Assembly: GCF_947500705.1 (NCBI RefSeq)
Contig: NZ_CANMSY010000010.1
Span: 62,001 to 126,000 of the forward strand
Source: an uncultured Brachybacterium sp.
GTDB taxonomy: Bacteria; Actinomycetota; Actinomycetes; Actinomycetales; Dermabacteraceae
Direction of reading: 5' to 3'
DNA: 64,000 bases
Position numbers and translations under genes: made by a program. Below the pieces are notes generated by a model. The model had not been told where the DNA came from. It searched no databases and saw only the letters and a program-made list of their open reading frames with translations. Of the stretch, positions 1 through 9,023 are shown piece after piece. How positions within the stretch are numbered: the stretch's first letter is position 1; the number at the start of each line of letters is the position of its first letter.

Positions 1-987
1 CTTCCCGCCGGGGCCCGCGCAGAGGTCCAGCCAGTGGTGGTCCTCGGCGAGGACCAGGTCGTCGGCGCCGAGTGCGAGGGCGAGGGCCGCGAGCTGGCTG
101 CCCTCGTCCTGCACGGCGACGCGGCCCTCCTTGACCGGGTCCATGCCGCCGGGATCGCCGGAGGGCCAGGAGGCCGCGAAGATGCTAAGCCGGCCCTGGC
201 TCGCGCCGTGGTCGATCAGCTCGTCGAGGTCGGTGAGTCCCGGTCGCATCACCAGCGAGACCGACGGTGCCGCGTTCTGGGCGGCCAGCAGCTCATCGAT
301 CTCATCGCGGGAACGGCCGTGGCCGGCCAGGGCGTCGCTCAGGGCGCGCACCACCCAGCGCGGGTGGGAGTGCACCACGGCGAGGTGCCCGGTGGGATCC
401 TGCTCGCGGTCGGGGGCGACCTCGAGCAGCCACTGCGGGAGGTCCTTCTCCCCGACGCGGCGCAGCACCGCATTGGCGAAGCTCGCCGCACCGGCGCCGA
501 CCACGGACCGGGCCAGGGCCACGGTCTCGGAGGTCGCCGCATGCGGGGCGACGCTCATGTCCAGCAGCTGGTAGGCGCCGAGCCGCATGACGTCCAGAAG
601 CGGCGGGTCGATCTTGTCCAGCGGGCGATCCACGCAGGCTGCGATCACGGCATCGAGTCGGCCCTGTGCGCGCAGCGACCCGTAGAACAGCTCCGTGGTG
701 AAGGCGGCGTCACGGCCGGAGACCCGGTGGGTGCGCAGCAGCCGCGGCAGCACCAGGTTCGCGTAGGTGTCCTCCTCGCGCACCATCCGCAGACCTTCGA
801 AGGCGACCTGGCGGGAGGGGGTGGAACGGCGGGCGCGCTCGGCCGGCCGGGATTCGGAGTAGCCGCGGCGGGGACCTCCCTGACCGCGCGATCCGGAGCG
901 GGAGCGGCCCTGGTGGTCGCGCTGGTCGCGCTGAGCGTTCCCGTCGCGTCGGCCGCGGTCCTGGTTGCTGCGTCGGTCCTGGTTCAT
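1..987 (-). CDS. rsmB: 16S rRNA (cytosine-967-C5)-methyltransferase RsmB, 3' end cut by window edge
   Basis: This gene runs off the left edge, so only the first 329 codons are present. The protein begins with an Arg/Asp/Gly-rich, disordered tail of about 45 residues. It continues into a NusB-like RNA-binding domain and then the start of a Rossmann methyltransferase, and the last visible residues are the SAM motif I DLCAGPGGK. RsmB/Sun proteins methylate C967 of 16S rRNA using S-adenosylmethionine. The start ATG at 987 overlaps the fmt stop (ATGA), so the two genes are translationally coupled. fmt-rsmB pairing is common in bacteria. The catalytic cysteines lie beyond the edge and cannot be checked. 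Confidence 0.93.
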   Translation of the reverse strand, partial: MNQDRRSNQDRGRRDGNAQRDQRDHQGRSRSGSRGQGGPRRGYSESRPAERARRSTPSRQVAFEGLRMVREEDTYANLVLPRLLRTHRVSGRDAAFTTELFYGSLRAQGRLDAVIAACVDRPLDKIDPPLLDVMRLGAYQLLDMSVAPHAATSETVALARSVVGAGAASFANAVLRRVGEKDLPQWLLEVAPDREQDPTGHLAVVHSHPRWVVRALSDALAGHGRSRDEIDELLAAQNAAPSVSLVMRPGLTDLDELIDHGASQGRLSIFAASWPSGDPGGMDPVKEGRVAVQDEGSQLAALALALGADDLVLAEDHHWLDLCAGPGGK

Positions 988-1949
988 GCGCTGGCTCCGT
1001 CCTGCGGCGTGCTGGTGAATCGGGCATCGGGGGCGAGGCCCGCGCCGCGGGCCCAGTCCGCGGCCCGCATCGGCCGTTTCCCAGCCGGGGCGAGGGTCGC
1101 CACGGCGATCACCTCGGTGCCGGTGCCGACGAGCATCTGGCGCCTGGTCGCTGCGATCTGCCCGGGCGCCAACGGGGCGTGGTCCGGTCCCGGTTCCTGG
1201 ACCTGCTCGACGCCGAGGATCTTCGTGCGGGTGCCGTCCAGCAGCGTCCATGCCCCGGGATGCGGGCTCATCCCCCGGATGTGGGCCTGGACCTGCTCCG
1301 CGGGGAGGGTCCAGTCGGTCATCGCCTCGGCGGTGGTGAGCTTCGCGGCGTGGGTGGCCTGTGCGTGGTCCTGCGGGGTGAGCCCCGCGGTGCCGTTCTC
1401 GAGCGCATCCAGTGCGCTCAGGAGCACGGGGGCGCCGTCGCTCGCCATTCGTTCCAGCAGCTCTCCGGAGGTCTCGAACTCGCCGATGAGGGTGGGTGCC
1501 GTGGCGATCAGGTCCCCGGTGTCCAGCCCCTTCTCGAGGCGGAACACGCTCATGCCGGTCTCCCGCCGGCCGGAGAGCACCGCGCGCTGCGCGGGCGCCG
1601 CGCCGCGCCAGGCGGGCAGCAGCGAGAAGTGGAGGTTCACCCAGCCATGGCGGGGGATGTCGAGCGCGGCCTGCGGGACCAGGTTCCCGTAGGCGACCAC
1701 GGGCGCCGCGTCCGGTGCGAGCTCGCGGAGGTGCTGCTGGACCGTCTCGTCGCGCAGTGTGGCGGGGGTCAGCACCGGGATGCCCGCCTCGAGGGCGAGG
1801 GTCTTCACCGGTGACGGGGTGAGTCGGCGGCCGCGCCCGGAGGGGGCGTCAGGCCGAGTGAGCACCCCGACGACCTCATGGTGGGAGTCGAGCAGGGTGC
1901 GCAGGGAAGGAAGTGCGGCCTCAGGGGTGCCGGCGAAGAGCAGTCGCAT
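984..1949 (-). CDS. fmt: methionyl-tRNA formyltransferase
   Basis: This 321-residue protein transfers a formyl group from 10-formyl-tetrahydrofolate to Met-tRNA(fMet), which creates the initiator tRNA. The N-terminal Rossmann domain starts with RLLFAGTPEAALPSL, and the catalytic segment NLHFSLLPAWRGAAPAQRAV carries the conserved Asn and His. The downstream TGDL holds the catalytic Asp, and the C-terminal OB-like domain follows. Length and motif order are normal for the family. It overlaps rsmB by four bases at its 3' end and lies 33 bases downstream of the SLC13 transporter gene stop. Confidence 0.96.
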   Translation of the reverse strand: MRLLFAGTPEAALPSLRTLLDSHHEVVGVLTRPDAPSGRGRRLTPSPVKTLALEAGIPVLTPATLRDETVQQHLRELAPDAAPVVAYGNLVPQAALDIPRHGWVNLHFSLLPAWRGAAPAQRAVLSGRRETGMSVFRLEKGLDTGDLIATAPTLIGEFETSGELLERMASDGAPVLLSALDALENGTAGLTPQDHAQATHAAKLTTAEAMTDWTLPAEQVQAHIRGMSPHPGAWTLLDGTRTKILGVEQVQEPGPDHAPLAPGQIAATRRQMLVGTGTEVIAVATLAPAGKRPMRAADWARGAGLAPDARFTSTPQDGASA

Positions 1950-1982
1950 GATGGCTCGAGTCTACGGCGGCGCTGGAGGAGG

Positions 1983-3608
1983 TCAGTAGACGAGCCCGAA
2001 CACCCATACCGCCAGGCCCATCGTCGTGGCAGTGACCAGCACGATACCGATCAGGTTCAGCCACAGCCCCACCGTGGCCATCTGCGGGATCGTGACATAA
2101 CCCGAGCCATAGGCGATCGCGTTCGGCGGCGTGGCGACCGGAAGCATGAAGGCGCACGTCGCGGCGATCGCGACGGGGATCGCCAGCAGCATCGGGTCTA
2201 TCCCGATGCCCACGGCCACGGCCGTGGCGACCGGGAGGAAGGTGGCGGCGGTGGCGGTGTTCGAGGTGAGTTCGGTGAGGAAGAGGACACCCGCGGCGAC
2301 GATCGCCACGATCAGCACCACCGGCAGGCCGCCCACGCCCTCGGTGACCTGACCGATCCACTCGGTCAGGCCCGAGGAGCTGAACTGCCCCGAGAGCGCG
2401 AGGCCGCCGCCGAACAGCAGCAGCACGCCCCAGGGCAGCTTCACCGCGGAGTCCCAGTCGAGCAGGCGCACGCCCCTGGCCGCGCCGGCCGGCAGCAGGA
2501 ACAGGGCCAGCCCCACCACCATCGCGATGCCGGCGTCGGAGATCCACGGATCCTCGCGGCCGAGCGCGTCGGAGATCAGGGGGATGAACACCCATGAGAG
2601 TGCGGCCAGCACGAAGACTGTCAGCACCCTGGCCTCCCCCGCGGAGATGCGGCCGAGCTTGCGGCGCTCCTGCCGGATCAGCTCGGTGCCCCCGGGGATC
2701 TCGGTGATCTCCGGCTTGTACAGCACCTTGGTCAGCAGCAGCCAGGCGATGACCATGAACACGATCGCCATCGGCGCGCCCACCATCATCCAGCGGCCGA
2801 AGCCGATCGTGATCCCGAACTCCTGGCTCAAGTGCGCCGCGAGCAGGGCGTTGGGCGGGGTGCCGATGAGCGTCGCGAGGGAGCCGATCGAGGCGGCGTA
2901 GGCGATGCCGAGCATCAGGGCGGTGCCGAACTTGGAGGTGACAGGGGCTGAGGCACCGTCCCGAGCACCGCCCTCGGGATCCGGGTCCACGCCCTCGCCG
3001 GGCTCCTCCCCCTTCGCGGCGGCGTCCTCGAGCCGCAGCTTGTTCACCAGGAGCAGCACCGACAGGCCGATGGGCAGCATCATCACGGCGGTCGCCGTGT
3101 TGGAGACCCACATGGAGAGGAAGCCGGTGGCGACCATGAAGCCGAGGATCAGCAGCGAGGGGCTGGTGCCGATCGTTCCGACGATCGCAAGGGCGATCCG
3201 CTTGTGCAGGTTCCAGCGCTGCATGCCGAGCGCGAGCATGAACCCGCCCATGAACAGGAAGATGATGTTGTTGCCGTAGGAGGCGCCGACGTCGTCGACG
3301 CCGACCTCGCTGTTCAGCACTGGGAACACGACCAGCGGCACCAGGGCGGTGGCGGGGATCGGCAGCGCCTCGGTCATCCACCACGCCGCCATCAGCACCG
3401 CGGTGGCGGCGGTGAGCTTCGCGCCGTGGGGGACGTCGGCGGGCATCAGGACGTAGATGAGCACAGCGGCGACGAGGCCGAGGGCCAGGCCGAGGCGGCG
3501 CACCCGCAGGGTGCGGCGGCTGCTGGCGGGTGCCCGTTCCCCCTCGGAGAGGTCGGGCCGGTCGTCCTCTGCGGTGGTGCGGGGACCCTGAGCGGCGTCG
3601 GAGGTCAT
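1983..3608 (-). CDS. SLC13/DASS-family anion (dicarboxylate) : sodium symporter
   Basis: This 541-residue protein has about 12 hydrophobic segments behind a charged, disordered N-terminus of about 40 residues. It contains two copies of the family's Ser-Asn-Thr hallmark: SNTATAVMMLP in the first half, and TSNTATAATFLP in the second. These form the sodium- and carboxylate-binding re-entrant loops in the DASS/SLC13 family (VcINDY-like). A hydrophilic loop of about 30 residues rich in Glu, Gly and Pro (near residue 205-225) separates the halves. Di- or tricarboxylates are the likely substrates, although the exact one cannot be read from sequence. It shares the strand of fmt and priA, with a gap of 113 bases to priA. 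Confidence 0.9.
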   Translation of the reverse strand: MTSDAAQGPRTTAEDDRPDLSEGERAPASSRRTLRVRRLGLALGLVAAVLIYVLMPADVPHGAKLTAATAVLMAAWWMTEALPIPATALVPLVVFPVLNSEVGVDDVGASYGNNIIFLFMGGFMLALGMQRWNLHKRIALAIVGTIGTSPSLLILGFMVATGFLSMWVSNTATAVMMLPIGLSVLLLVNKLRLEDAAAKGEEPGEGVDPDPEGGARDGASAPVTSKFGTALMLGIAYAASIGSLATLIGTPPNALLAAHLSQEFGITIGFGRWMMVGAPMAIVFMVIAWLLLTKVLYKPEITEIPGGTELIRQERRKLGRISAGEARVLTVFVLAALSWVFIPLISDALGREDPWISDAGIAMVVGLALFLLPAGAARGVRLLDWDSAVKLPWGVLLLFGGGLALSGQFSSSGLTEWIGQVTEGVGGLPVVLIVAIVAAGVLFLTELTSNTATAATFLPVATAVAVGIGIDPMLLAIPVAIAATCAFMLPVATPPNAIAYGSGYVTIPQMATVGLWLNLIGIVLVTATTMGLAVWVFGLVY

Positions 3609-3721
3609 CGGGGTCCTTCTCTCGCGGCGTTGCGAAGCATCGGGGTGCCGCCGCCCGCGGCGGAGACACCTGTGTCGTCGATCACCCTACGACGATCGTG
3701 GTCTCCACCCGGGCGCGACGC

Positions 3722-5707
3722 TCAGAACACGTCGGGCGGATCCAGTCGTACACGCAGTGAGCCGCGAGCCTTGCGGGCGCTGCGGGCGGCGACGCCGGCG
3801 CGCAGGGCGGTGGCGAGCTCGCGCGAGCGGGCCGGTTCGATGCGCACCACCGCGCGGGCCCGGCCGGCGGCGTCGGGCCCTTCGAGGTCGACCGGGCCGA
3901 AGACGTCAGTGCCGTCGGGGAGCTCGACGGTCTCCAGGAACCCTCGGCATGCCTCCCTGTCGCCCACGATCTCGGCGACCCGCCGGAACGGGGGCAGGTC
4001 CAGCTCGTGACGGTCCTCGAGCACCCGGTCCAGGAAGAACGAGGAGCGGTGGGCGACCAGATCGCGGATCGCGGGGAGGGTGGAGGTGCCGACGATCAGC
4101 ACCTCTCCTCCATGCTCTGCGCTGCGCACCAGCGCGATGGCGCCCCGCCAGCGCCGCACCGCCTCGACATCGGCGTCGAAGGCGGCACGGCCCAGCAGAG
4201 CATCCGCATCCAGCAGCAGGCAGGCGGAGTAGCGGGATCGCGGGGCCGGCTCCGCGCCGGGGGTGGCGACGATGATCGCCCGGTCCGGGACGGCGTCGTC
4301 CTCGAGTGCTCCGTGGGCGCCGCCGGCGACCTTCAAGGTGGCCTGGGGGAAGGCGCGGTGCAGCTCCTCGGCGGTGCGGGTGGAGCCGATGACCATGGCC
4401 CGCACGTCGGTGCGGTCGCATTCGGGGCAGCGATAGCCGTCCTCCCGTCGGCCGCAGACCCGGCAGTGCAGGGGGCCGCCGCGGCCGTTCTGCGACAGCG
4501 GCGCCGAGCAGTGCGGGCATTGGGCGCGGGTGCGGCAGAAGGTGCAGGCGATCGCCGGCGAGTATCCGGAGCGAGGCACCTGCACCAGCACCGGGCCCCG
4601 CTCCAGGCCGCGCCGGATCACGCGCATCGCCTCCTGCGGGAGGCGGGAACGGCCGGAGGCGCCTTCGCGGTCACGCAGGTATTCATCCATCGCCACGATC
4701 CGCGGGCGGACGGCGGTGACCGGTCCGGGCAGCGGCTCGAGGCGTGCGAGATAGCCGAGATCCACGAGCGCCCGCAGGGTCACCGACTCGCTCGCCGAGA
4801 GGAACAGCAGTGCGCAGCGCTCCTCGGCGGAGCGGCACTGCAGCACGGTGCGGGTGTGGGGGTAGGGGGCCCGCGGCTCTTCGAGCAGATCGTCCGCCTC
4901 GTCCCAGCAGATGGCCAGAGCGAGGTTTCTGACCGGCGCGAACGCTGCGGAACGGTTCCCGAGCACCACCCTGGTGGCGCCGCGCAGAATGCGCCGGAAG
5001 GTGCGGTAGCGCTTCTCCGGACCTTCGGTGCCGGCGAGGATCTCGTGGCTGATGCCGCGCTCGGTGAGCACTCGGGAGAGCCGGGCGACGTCCCGCTGGT
5101 CGGGGGCGATCACGAGCGCTCCCTGCTCCGGGTCGAGGTCCCCGATCGCATCGGCGGCGACCTCGGTCCAGTTGTCGGCGGCATCGAGGGTGATGCTCGC
5201 GCGCGGCACCGGACCCTCCGGGGTGCCGGCCCGGGAGAGCAGCGCGGCCAATCCCGGATAGCGGTCGCCGGGCCGGGCGCGCCCGGGCTCCTCGGGCGGT
5301 GCGGCTCCGGAGTCCGGAGCCGGGAGCGTCTCGCGCTCCTTCTCCTCCGCGGCGCGATCGGCCTTCTCGGCGCGGGCGTGGCGCGGGGGCAGGGCCAGGC
5401 GCAGCACATCGCCGACGGTGCCGGCGCAGCGCTCGGCGACCTCTTCGCACACGCGCATCAGCGCGGGCGGGACCACCACGTCCTCGGAGACCAGGCGGTG
5501 CACGGGGGCCAGTGCCCGGTCGGTGGTCGCCGTGGCGTGGCGGCCGAGCACGATCCCCTCGGTGTCCTTGCCGGAGAACCGCACCCGCACACGCATGCCC
5601 GGCCGCGCGGCCGCCGCCGCCGGGGTGACCGCGTATTCGAAGGGCCGGTCCAGATGGGGAAGCACCCCCACCAGGCGCACGCTCGCCACCGGGAGCTCCG
5701 AGGCCAC
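3722..5707 (-). CDS. priA: PriA primosomal protein N' (actinobacterial, helicase motifs degraded)
   Basis: This 661-residue protein starts at a GTG, where the conserved PriA DNA-binding domain begins (LPVASVRLVGVLPHLDRPFEY). The zinc-binding region near residues 380-430 has the expected cysteine pairs (CTFC, CPHC, CRVC, CPEC). I see no Walker A GxGKT motif where the helicase domain should have it, and the DEEH box reads DEAD. Actinobacterial PriA orthologues are known to have lost ATPase motifs, so this is probably a structural replication-restart protein. The codons upstream of the GTG remain open but have no ATG or GTG start. The 170 bases between this gene and the FKBP gene encode nothing I can identify. 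Confidence 0.9.
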   Translation of the reverse strand: MASELPVASVRLVGVLPHLDRPFEYAVTPAAAAARPGMRVRVRFSGKDTEGIVLGRHATATTDRALAPVHRLVSEDVVVPPALMRVCEEVAERCAGTVGDVLRLALPPRHARAEKADRAAEEKERETLPAPDSGAAPPEEPGRARPGDRYPGLAALLSRAGTPEGPVPRASITLDAADNWTEVAADAIGDLDPEQGALVIAPDQRDVARLSRVLTERGISHEILAGTEGPEKRYRTFRRILRGATRVVLGNRSAAFAPVRNLALAICWDEADDLLEEPRAPYPHTRTVLQCRSAEERCALLFLSASESVTLRALVDLGYLARLEPLPGPVTAVRPRIVAMDEYLRDREGASGRSRLPQEAMRVIRRGLERGPVLVQVPRSGYSPAIACTFCRTRAQCPHCSAPLSQNGRGGPLHCRVCGRREDGYRCPECDRTDVRAMVIGSTRTAEELHRAFPQATLKVAGGAHGALEDDAVPDRAIIVATPGAEPAPRSRYSACLLLDADALLGRAAFDADVEAVRRWRGAIALVRSAEHGGEVLIVGTSTLPAIRDLVAHRSSFFLDRVLEDRHELDLPPFRRVAEIVGDREACRGFLETVELPDGTDVFGPVDLEGPDAAGRARAVVRIEPARSRELATALRAGVAARSARKARGSLRVRLDPPDVF

Positions 5708-5877
5708 CTCGAACCCTGCCGTGGTGCGCAGCCCGGACGCCCGGGCCGCGGCGGGGCGGCCCGGGTCGCTCGGCGCGGCGGCCGGCGGCGAGGGATCGGG
5801 AACAGGAACGGCGGGGGCCGCGAAGAGGGACTCCTGCCCTCCCGCATGCTCCCCCGCCGCACCGTCGGCGGTGCTGC

Positions 5878-6261
5878 TCAGCGCTTGTGCACCGCGACCA
5901 GGTCGCAGACGAAGATGAGCGACTCGTTCGGGGCGATCACCGGCGGAGCGCCCTGGGCGCCGTAGCCGAGGGAGGCGGGGATGTCGAGACGGCGGCGGCC
6001 GCCGACCTTCATGCCCTGGACGCCCTGGTCCCAGCCGGAGATGACCTGTCCCACGCCGAGCTGGAAGCGCAGCGGCTCGCCGCGGTCCCAGGAGGCGTCG
6101 AACTGCTCGCCGGTGGAGTGGGAGACGCCCACGTAGTGCACGTCGACGACGTCGCCGCGGCCGGCCTCCTCCCCGTCACCGATGATCTCGTCGGTGCTGA
6201 TCAGCTCGGTGGGGGCGTCGCCCTCGGGGAACTCGACCTCGGGCTTGGTGCGATCGGTCAT
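5878..6261 (-). CDS. cytoplasmic FKBP-type peptidyl-prolyl cis-trans isomerase
   Basis: This 127-residue single-domain FKBP has no signal peptide. It shows the family core: VDVHYVGVSHSTGEQFDASW, then GQVISGWDQGVQGMKVGGRR, then IPASLGYGAQG and the C-terminal strand SLIFVCDLVAV. These enzymes speed cis-trans isomerisation of Xaa-Pro bonds during protein folding. It follows the FKBP lipoprotein gene after 64 bases on the same strand, so the two paralogous isomerases sit side by side: this one is cytoplasmic and the other is exported. Confidence 0.94.
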   Translation of the reverse strand: MTDRTKPEVEFPEGDAPTELISTDEIIGDGEEAGRGDVVDVHYVGVSHSTGEQFDASWDRGEPLRFQLGVGQVISGWDQGVQGMKVGGRRRLDIPASLGYGAQGAPPVIAPNESLIFVCDLVAVHKR

Positions 6262-6325
6262 GCGGTTTCCTCCTGTGGTGATGGATGGTCAAGGACAGTC
6301 TGGATGGTCAGGACAGGCGCCTGTG

Positions 6326-7264
6326 TCAGGCGTTGGTGTGGGCGGCATCGAGGATGTCGATCACGAAGACCAGGGTCTCACCGGCGAGCTCGCCCTGGTC
6401 GCGGTAGGCCTCCGCGGCAGGGATCACCAGCATCACCTGGCTGCCGACCGGCAGGTCCAGCAGGTTCTCGTCCCAGCCCTGGATCACCATGCCCTGGCCC
6501 TGGATGAAGGCGAAAGGGGCCCCGCGATCCCAGGAGGAGTCGAACTGGGAGCCGTCGGACCACTTCCAGCCGGTGTAGTGCATGGTGAGGTAGTCGCCGG
6601 CGCGGGTGGTGTCCCCGGTCCCGACGATGAGCTCCTCGCGGGTGGTCTGAGCGGGCGGCTCGCCCTCGGGCGGGGCGTCCAGCGCGGGAGCACCGTTCTC
6701 GGCCAGGGTGACGGTGGGGAAGCTGCCGGAGGGATCTGCGGGCTCGCCCTCGGCGCGCAGCGGGGAGACGACGCGGTCGACGTCCGCGACCTGGAGCAGC
6801 GAATAGGCCTGGCCGTCGTTTCCCTGCTGCCAGCCCGCCATCACGAAGCGGGAGCCGACGGGCACGGTGGTGAGGAACGAGAACGCGACCTCGCCCGCTC
6901 CGTCGGGGGTCACCTGCATGCCTCCGGCGGGGGCGCCCTGCCACCAGGACGAGAGGGTCTCCCCGGTGCTCGCGTCGACGAAGTGGCTGCGCCAGATCAC
7001 GGTGTCCCCCTCAGCGATCATGGCGCCGTCCCCGGGGGTGATGATCTCCGCATCGGCGGCGGTGATCTCGAGCGGGGCGGTGAACTCGACGACGGGCTCG
7101 GCGCCCAGATCGTCGCTCACGGTGACCCCGGCCAGGACGTCGCCGCCGCCGTCGGAGCCGCCACCGTCGGACGCACCGGTGGAGCCCTCGTCGGTGCAGG
7201 CGGCGAGGCCGATGGCGGCGGTCGCGGCGAGGGCGGTGGTGAGAAGCGTGCGGCGGCGGATCAA
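6326..7264 (-). CDS. exported FKBP-type peptidyl-prolyl isomerase lipoprotein with two FKBP-like domains
   Basis: I chose the TTG at 7264 because a GAAAGGTCC ribosome-binding site precedes it, and because it gives a compact lipoprotein signal: RRR, a hydrophobic stretch, then the lipobox LAAC with Cys23. A GTG at 7309 is an alternative, but it lacks a ribosome-binding site. After a Gly/Ser/Asp-rich linker come two FKBP-like regions. The first (about residues 60-165) is degenerate. The second (about 205-305) is canonical, with HYTGWKWSDGSQFDSSW and GQGMVIQGWDENLLDLPVGS. The protein should be membrane-anchored outside the cell and assist folding of exported proteins. It lies 93 bases downstream of pafA. 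Confidence 0.9.
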   Translation of the reverse strand: MIRRRTLLTTALAATAAIGLAACTDEGSTGASDGGGSDGGGDVLAGVTVSDDLGAEPVVEFTAPLEITAADAEIITPGDGAMIAEGDTVIWRSHFVDASTGETLSSWWQGAPAGGMQVTPDGAGEVAFSFLTTVPVGSRFVMAGWQQGNDGQAYSLLQVADVDRVVSPLRAEGEPADPSGSFPTVTLAENGAPALDAPPEGEPPAQTTREELIVGTGDTTRAGDYLTMHYTGWKWSDGSQFDSSWDRGAPFAFIQGQGMVIQGWDENLLDLPVGSQVMLVIPAAEAYRDQGELAGETLVFVIDILDAAHTNA

Positions 7265-7357
7265 GTCAGGACCTTTCGGATCGGCGGCCCCGCGGGAGGG
7301 GGCAGGCACCAGGGTACGGGCAGGCGGATGACAGCGAGCTGGGGTGTGGTCCAGCGC

Positions 7358-8815
7358 TCAGGCGAAGGGAGCGGGAGCGGGCCCGGGGCCGCTCTCGGTG
7401 CCGAGGTCACGGATCTGCGCGAGCAGATCATCGACTGCGGGCAGTGCGGTGGTGAAGGGGTCCAGGACCTGCACCGGCATCGATCCGGGGCGGGTGAGTC
7501 GCATCGTGGTCCAGTCCACCACGTGGTCCACGCCGTGCTGCGTGGCGGTGGTGACCACCTGCCCGCGCAGGTGCGCGCGGGTGGTGGTGGGGGCGGTGGT
7601 CCTCGCCGCCTCGATCCGCTCCTCGGGCAGCGTCGCGGGGGCCAGGCCCCGGCGCTGCAGGGTGTGGAAGATCCCGTGGGCCGGGTCGATGTCGTGATAG
7701 GCGAGGTCCAGCCGTTCGATGGCGGGGTCTCCGAGCTCGATCCCGCGACGCTCCGTGACCTGCTGGAACAATCGCTCCTTGATCGCCCAGTCCAGGTGGG
7801 TGGCGGCCCAGCTGCGGTCTCCGGTACGGACGGCGTCGATCCCCTTCTGCCAGGTCTCGAGCACCTGCTGCTCGCTCTCGTCCGCCAGCGGCGTGACGTG
7901 GTCGAGCCAGCGCTGCTGCACCTCGATCGCCGTGGTGGTCCCGCCGTGCGAGAGCGGGATCGGCGCGCTGCCGCTGAGGTCCCGGGCGACGGCCCGGATC
8001 GCGGAGATGTCGTCGTGGAGGCTGAGCTCGGGCAGGGCGCGCCCGGATTCGATCGCCCGCAGCACCAGGTCGGTGGTGGCGAAGCGGAGGTGGGTGGAGA
8101 CCTCGCTCATCGTGGAATCGCCGACGATGACGTGCAGGCGTCGGAACCGGGTGGGGTCGCCATGGGGTTCGTCGCGGGTGTTGATGATGGGGCGGGTGCG
8201 GGTGGTGGCGGAGGACACGGCCTCCCACATGTGATCGCTGCGGCGCGAGAAGACGAACTGCGCCGGCTCCGGTGCGGCGTCGGCGGCGGCGGCGGGTGCG
8301 GCGGCAGCAGGCCCGGCACCGACGGGCTGCTGCGGGCGCACCACTCCCCCGGCGCCGGTGATGATCTGCCGGGTGACCAGGAAGGGCAGCAGGTAGCGGG
8401 GCAGGCGCGTGAACTCGCCGCGGCGGTCCACCAGGAAGTTCTCGTGCGAGCCGAAGGCGTTGCCGGCGGAGTCGACGTTGTTCTTCAGCAGGTGGATGCG
8501 GGCGTCCTGGCCGTCGGCGGCCAGGCGCTCGTTGGCCTGCGCGGTGAGCTCCGCGAAGATCCGCTCGCCGGCGCGGTCCTGGGCGACCAGCTCCCACCAG
8601 TCGTCGCACTCGGCGGTGGCGTACTCCGGGTGCGAGCCGACGTCCAGGTAGAGGCGTGCGGCATTGCCGAGGAACACGTTCGAGGAACGGCCCATCGCCA
8701 CCACCGGGCGGAACAGCTCGCGCGCGGCGGCCTCGGGCTCGAGCGCCCGCGAGCCGTCGGCCCGCACGCACACGAGCCCGAACTCGGTCTCCAGACCTCC
8801 GACTCGACGCTTCAT
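7358..8815 (-). CDS. pafA: Pup--protein ligase PafA
   Basis: This 485-residue glutamine-synthetase-like ligase joins the C-terminal glutamate of Pup to lysines on target proteins using ATP. Family motifs are present: GLETEFG with Glu9 near the N-terminus, and LYLDVGSHPEYATAE, where Asp58 matches the catalytic base. KNNVDSAGNAFGSHENFLV and NTRDEPHGDP follow. The start is the ATG of MKRRVGGLETEFG, four bases after the pup stop; reading further upstream only gives out-of-frame pup sequence. An Ala/Pro-rich segment at about residues 158-185 (8261-8344) looks like an insertion relative to the usual loop. In most proteasome-bearing actinobacteria prcB and prcA sit near here, and they are absent. 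Confidence 0.96.
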   Translation of the reverse strand: MKRRVGGLETEFGLVCVRADGSRALEPEAAARELFRPVVAMGRSSNVFLGNAARLYLDVGSHPEYATAECDDWWELVAQDRAGERIFAELTAQANERLAADGQDARIHLLKNNVDSAGNAFGSHENFLVDRRGEFTRLPRYLLPFLVTRQIITGAGGVVRPQQPVGAGPAAAAPAAAADAAPEPAQFVFSRRSDHMWEAVSSATTRTRPIINTRDEPHGDPTRFRRLHVIVGDSTMSEVSTHLRFATTDLVLRAIESGRALPELSLHDDISAIRAVARDLSGSAPIPLSHGGTTTAIEVQQRWLDHVTPLADESEQQVLETWQKGIDAVRTGDRSWAATHLDWAIKERLFQQVTERRGIELGDPAIERLDLAYHDIDPAHGIFHTLQRRGLAPATLPEERIEAARTTAPTTTRAHLRGQVVTTATQHGVDHVVDWTTMRLTRPGSMPVQVLDPFTTALPAVDDLLAQIRDLGTESGPGPAPAPFA

Positions 8816-8819
8816 CGGG

Positions 8820-9011
8820 TCACTGGCCACCCTTCTGGACGAAGGAGCGGACGAAGGTCTCGGCGTTGGACTCGAGCACCGAGTCGATCTCGTCGAGCAG
8901 GTCGTCCGCGGCCTGCGCGGAGGCGAAGGTCTGGCCGCCGGTGACGATCTCGGAGTCGTCGCCGGACTCCTCGGGGCCGTTGCCGGGGGCATTGAGGGAC
9001 TGCTGGGACAT
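8820..9011 (-). CDS. pup: prokaryotic ubiquitin-like protein Pup
   Basis: This 63-residue protein is the small modifier attached to lysines of target proteins. The C-terminal half carries the ATPase- and ligase-binding helix ([20 protein letters not shown]) and ends in QKGGQ. The terminal Gln means it must first be deamidated to Glu by Dop before PafA can use it. The N-terminal half is acidic, Gly/Ser-rich and disordered. Lys60, four residues from the end, is the only lysine, so chain formation is limited to that site. It lies between dop (12 bases upstream) and pafA (4 bases downstream), with no proteasome genes between. Confidence 0.97.
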   Translation of the reverse strand: MSQQSLNAPGNGPEESGDDSEIVTGGQTFASAQAADDLLDEIDSVLESNAETFVRSFVQKGGQ

Positions 9012-9023
9012 GGGTGCTCCTTC

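Noticed and set aside
1921-3669. 582-codon minus-strand frame over the SLC13 gene
   Set aside because: It is Arg/Pro/His-rich, out of frame with the well-supported transporter and without any motif.
6182-8944. 920-codon plus-strand frame opposite the FKBP and pafA genes
   Set aside because: It is antisense to strongly supported genes on the minus strand.
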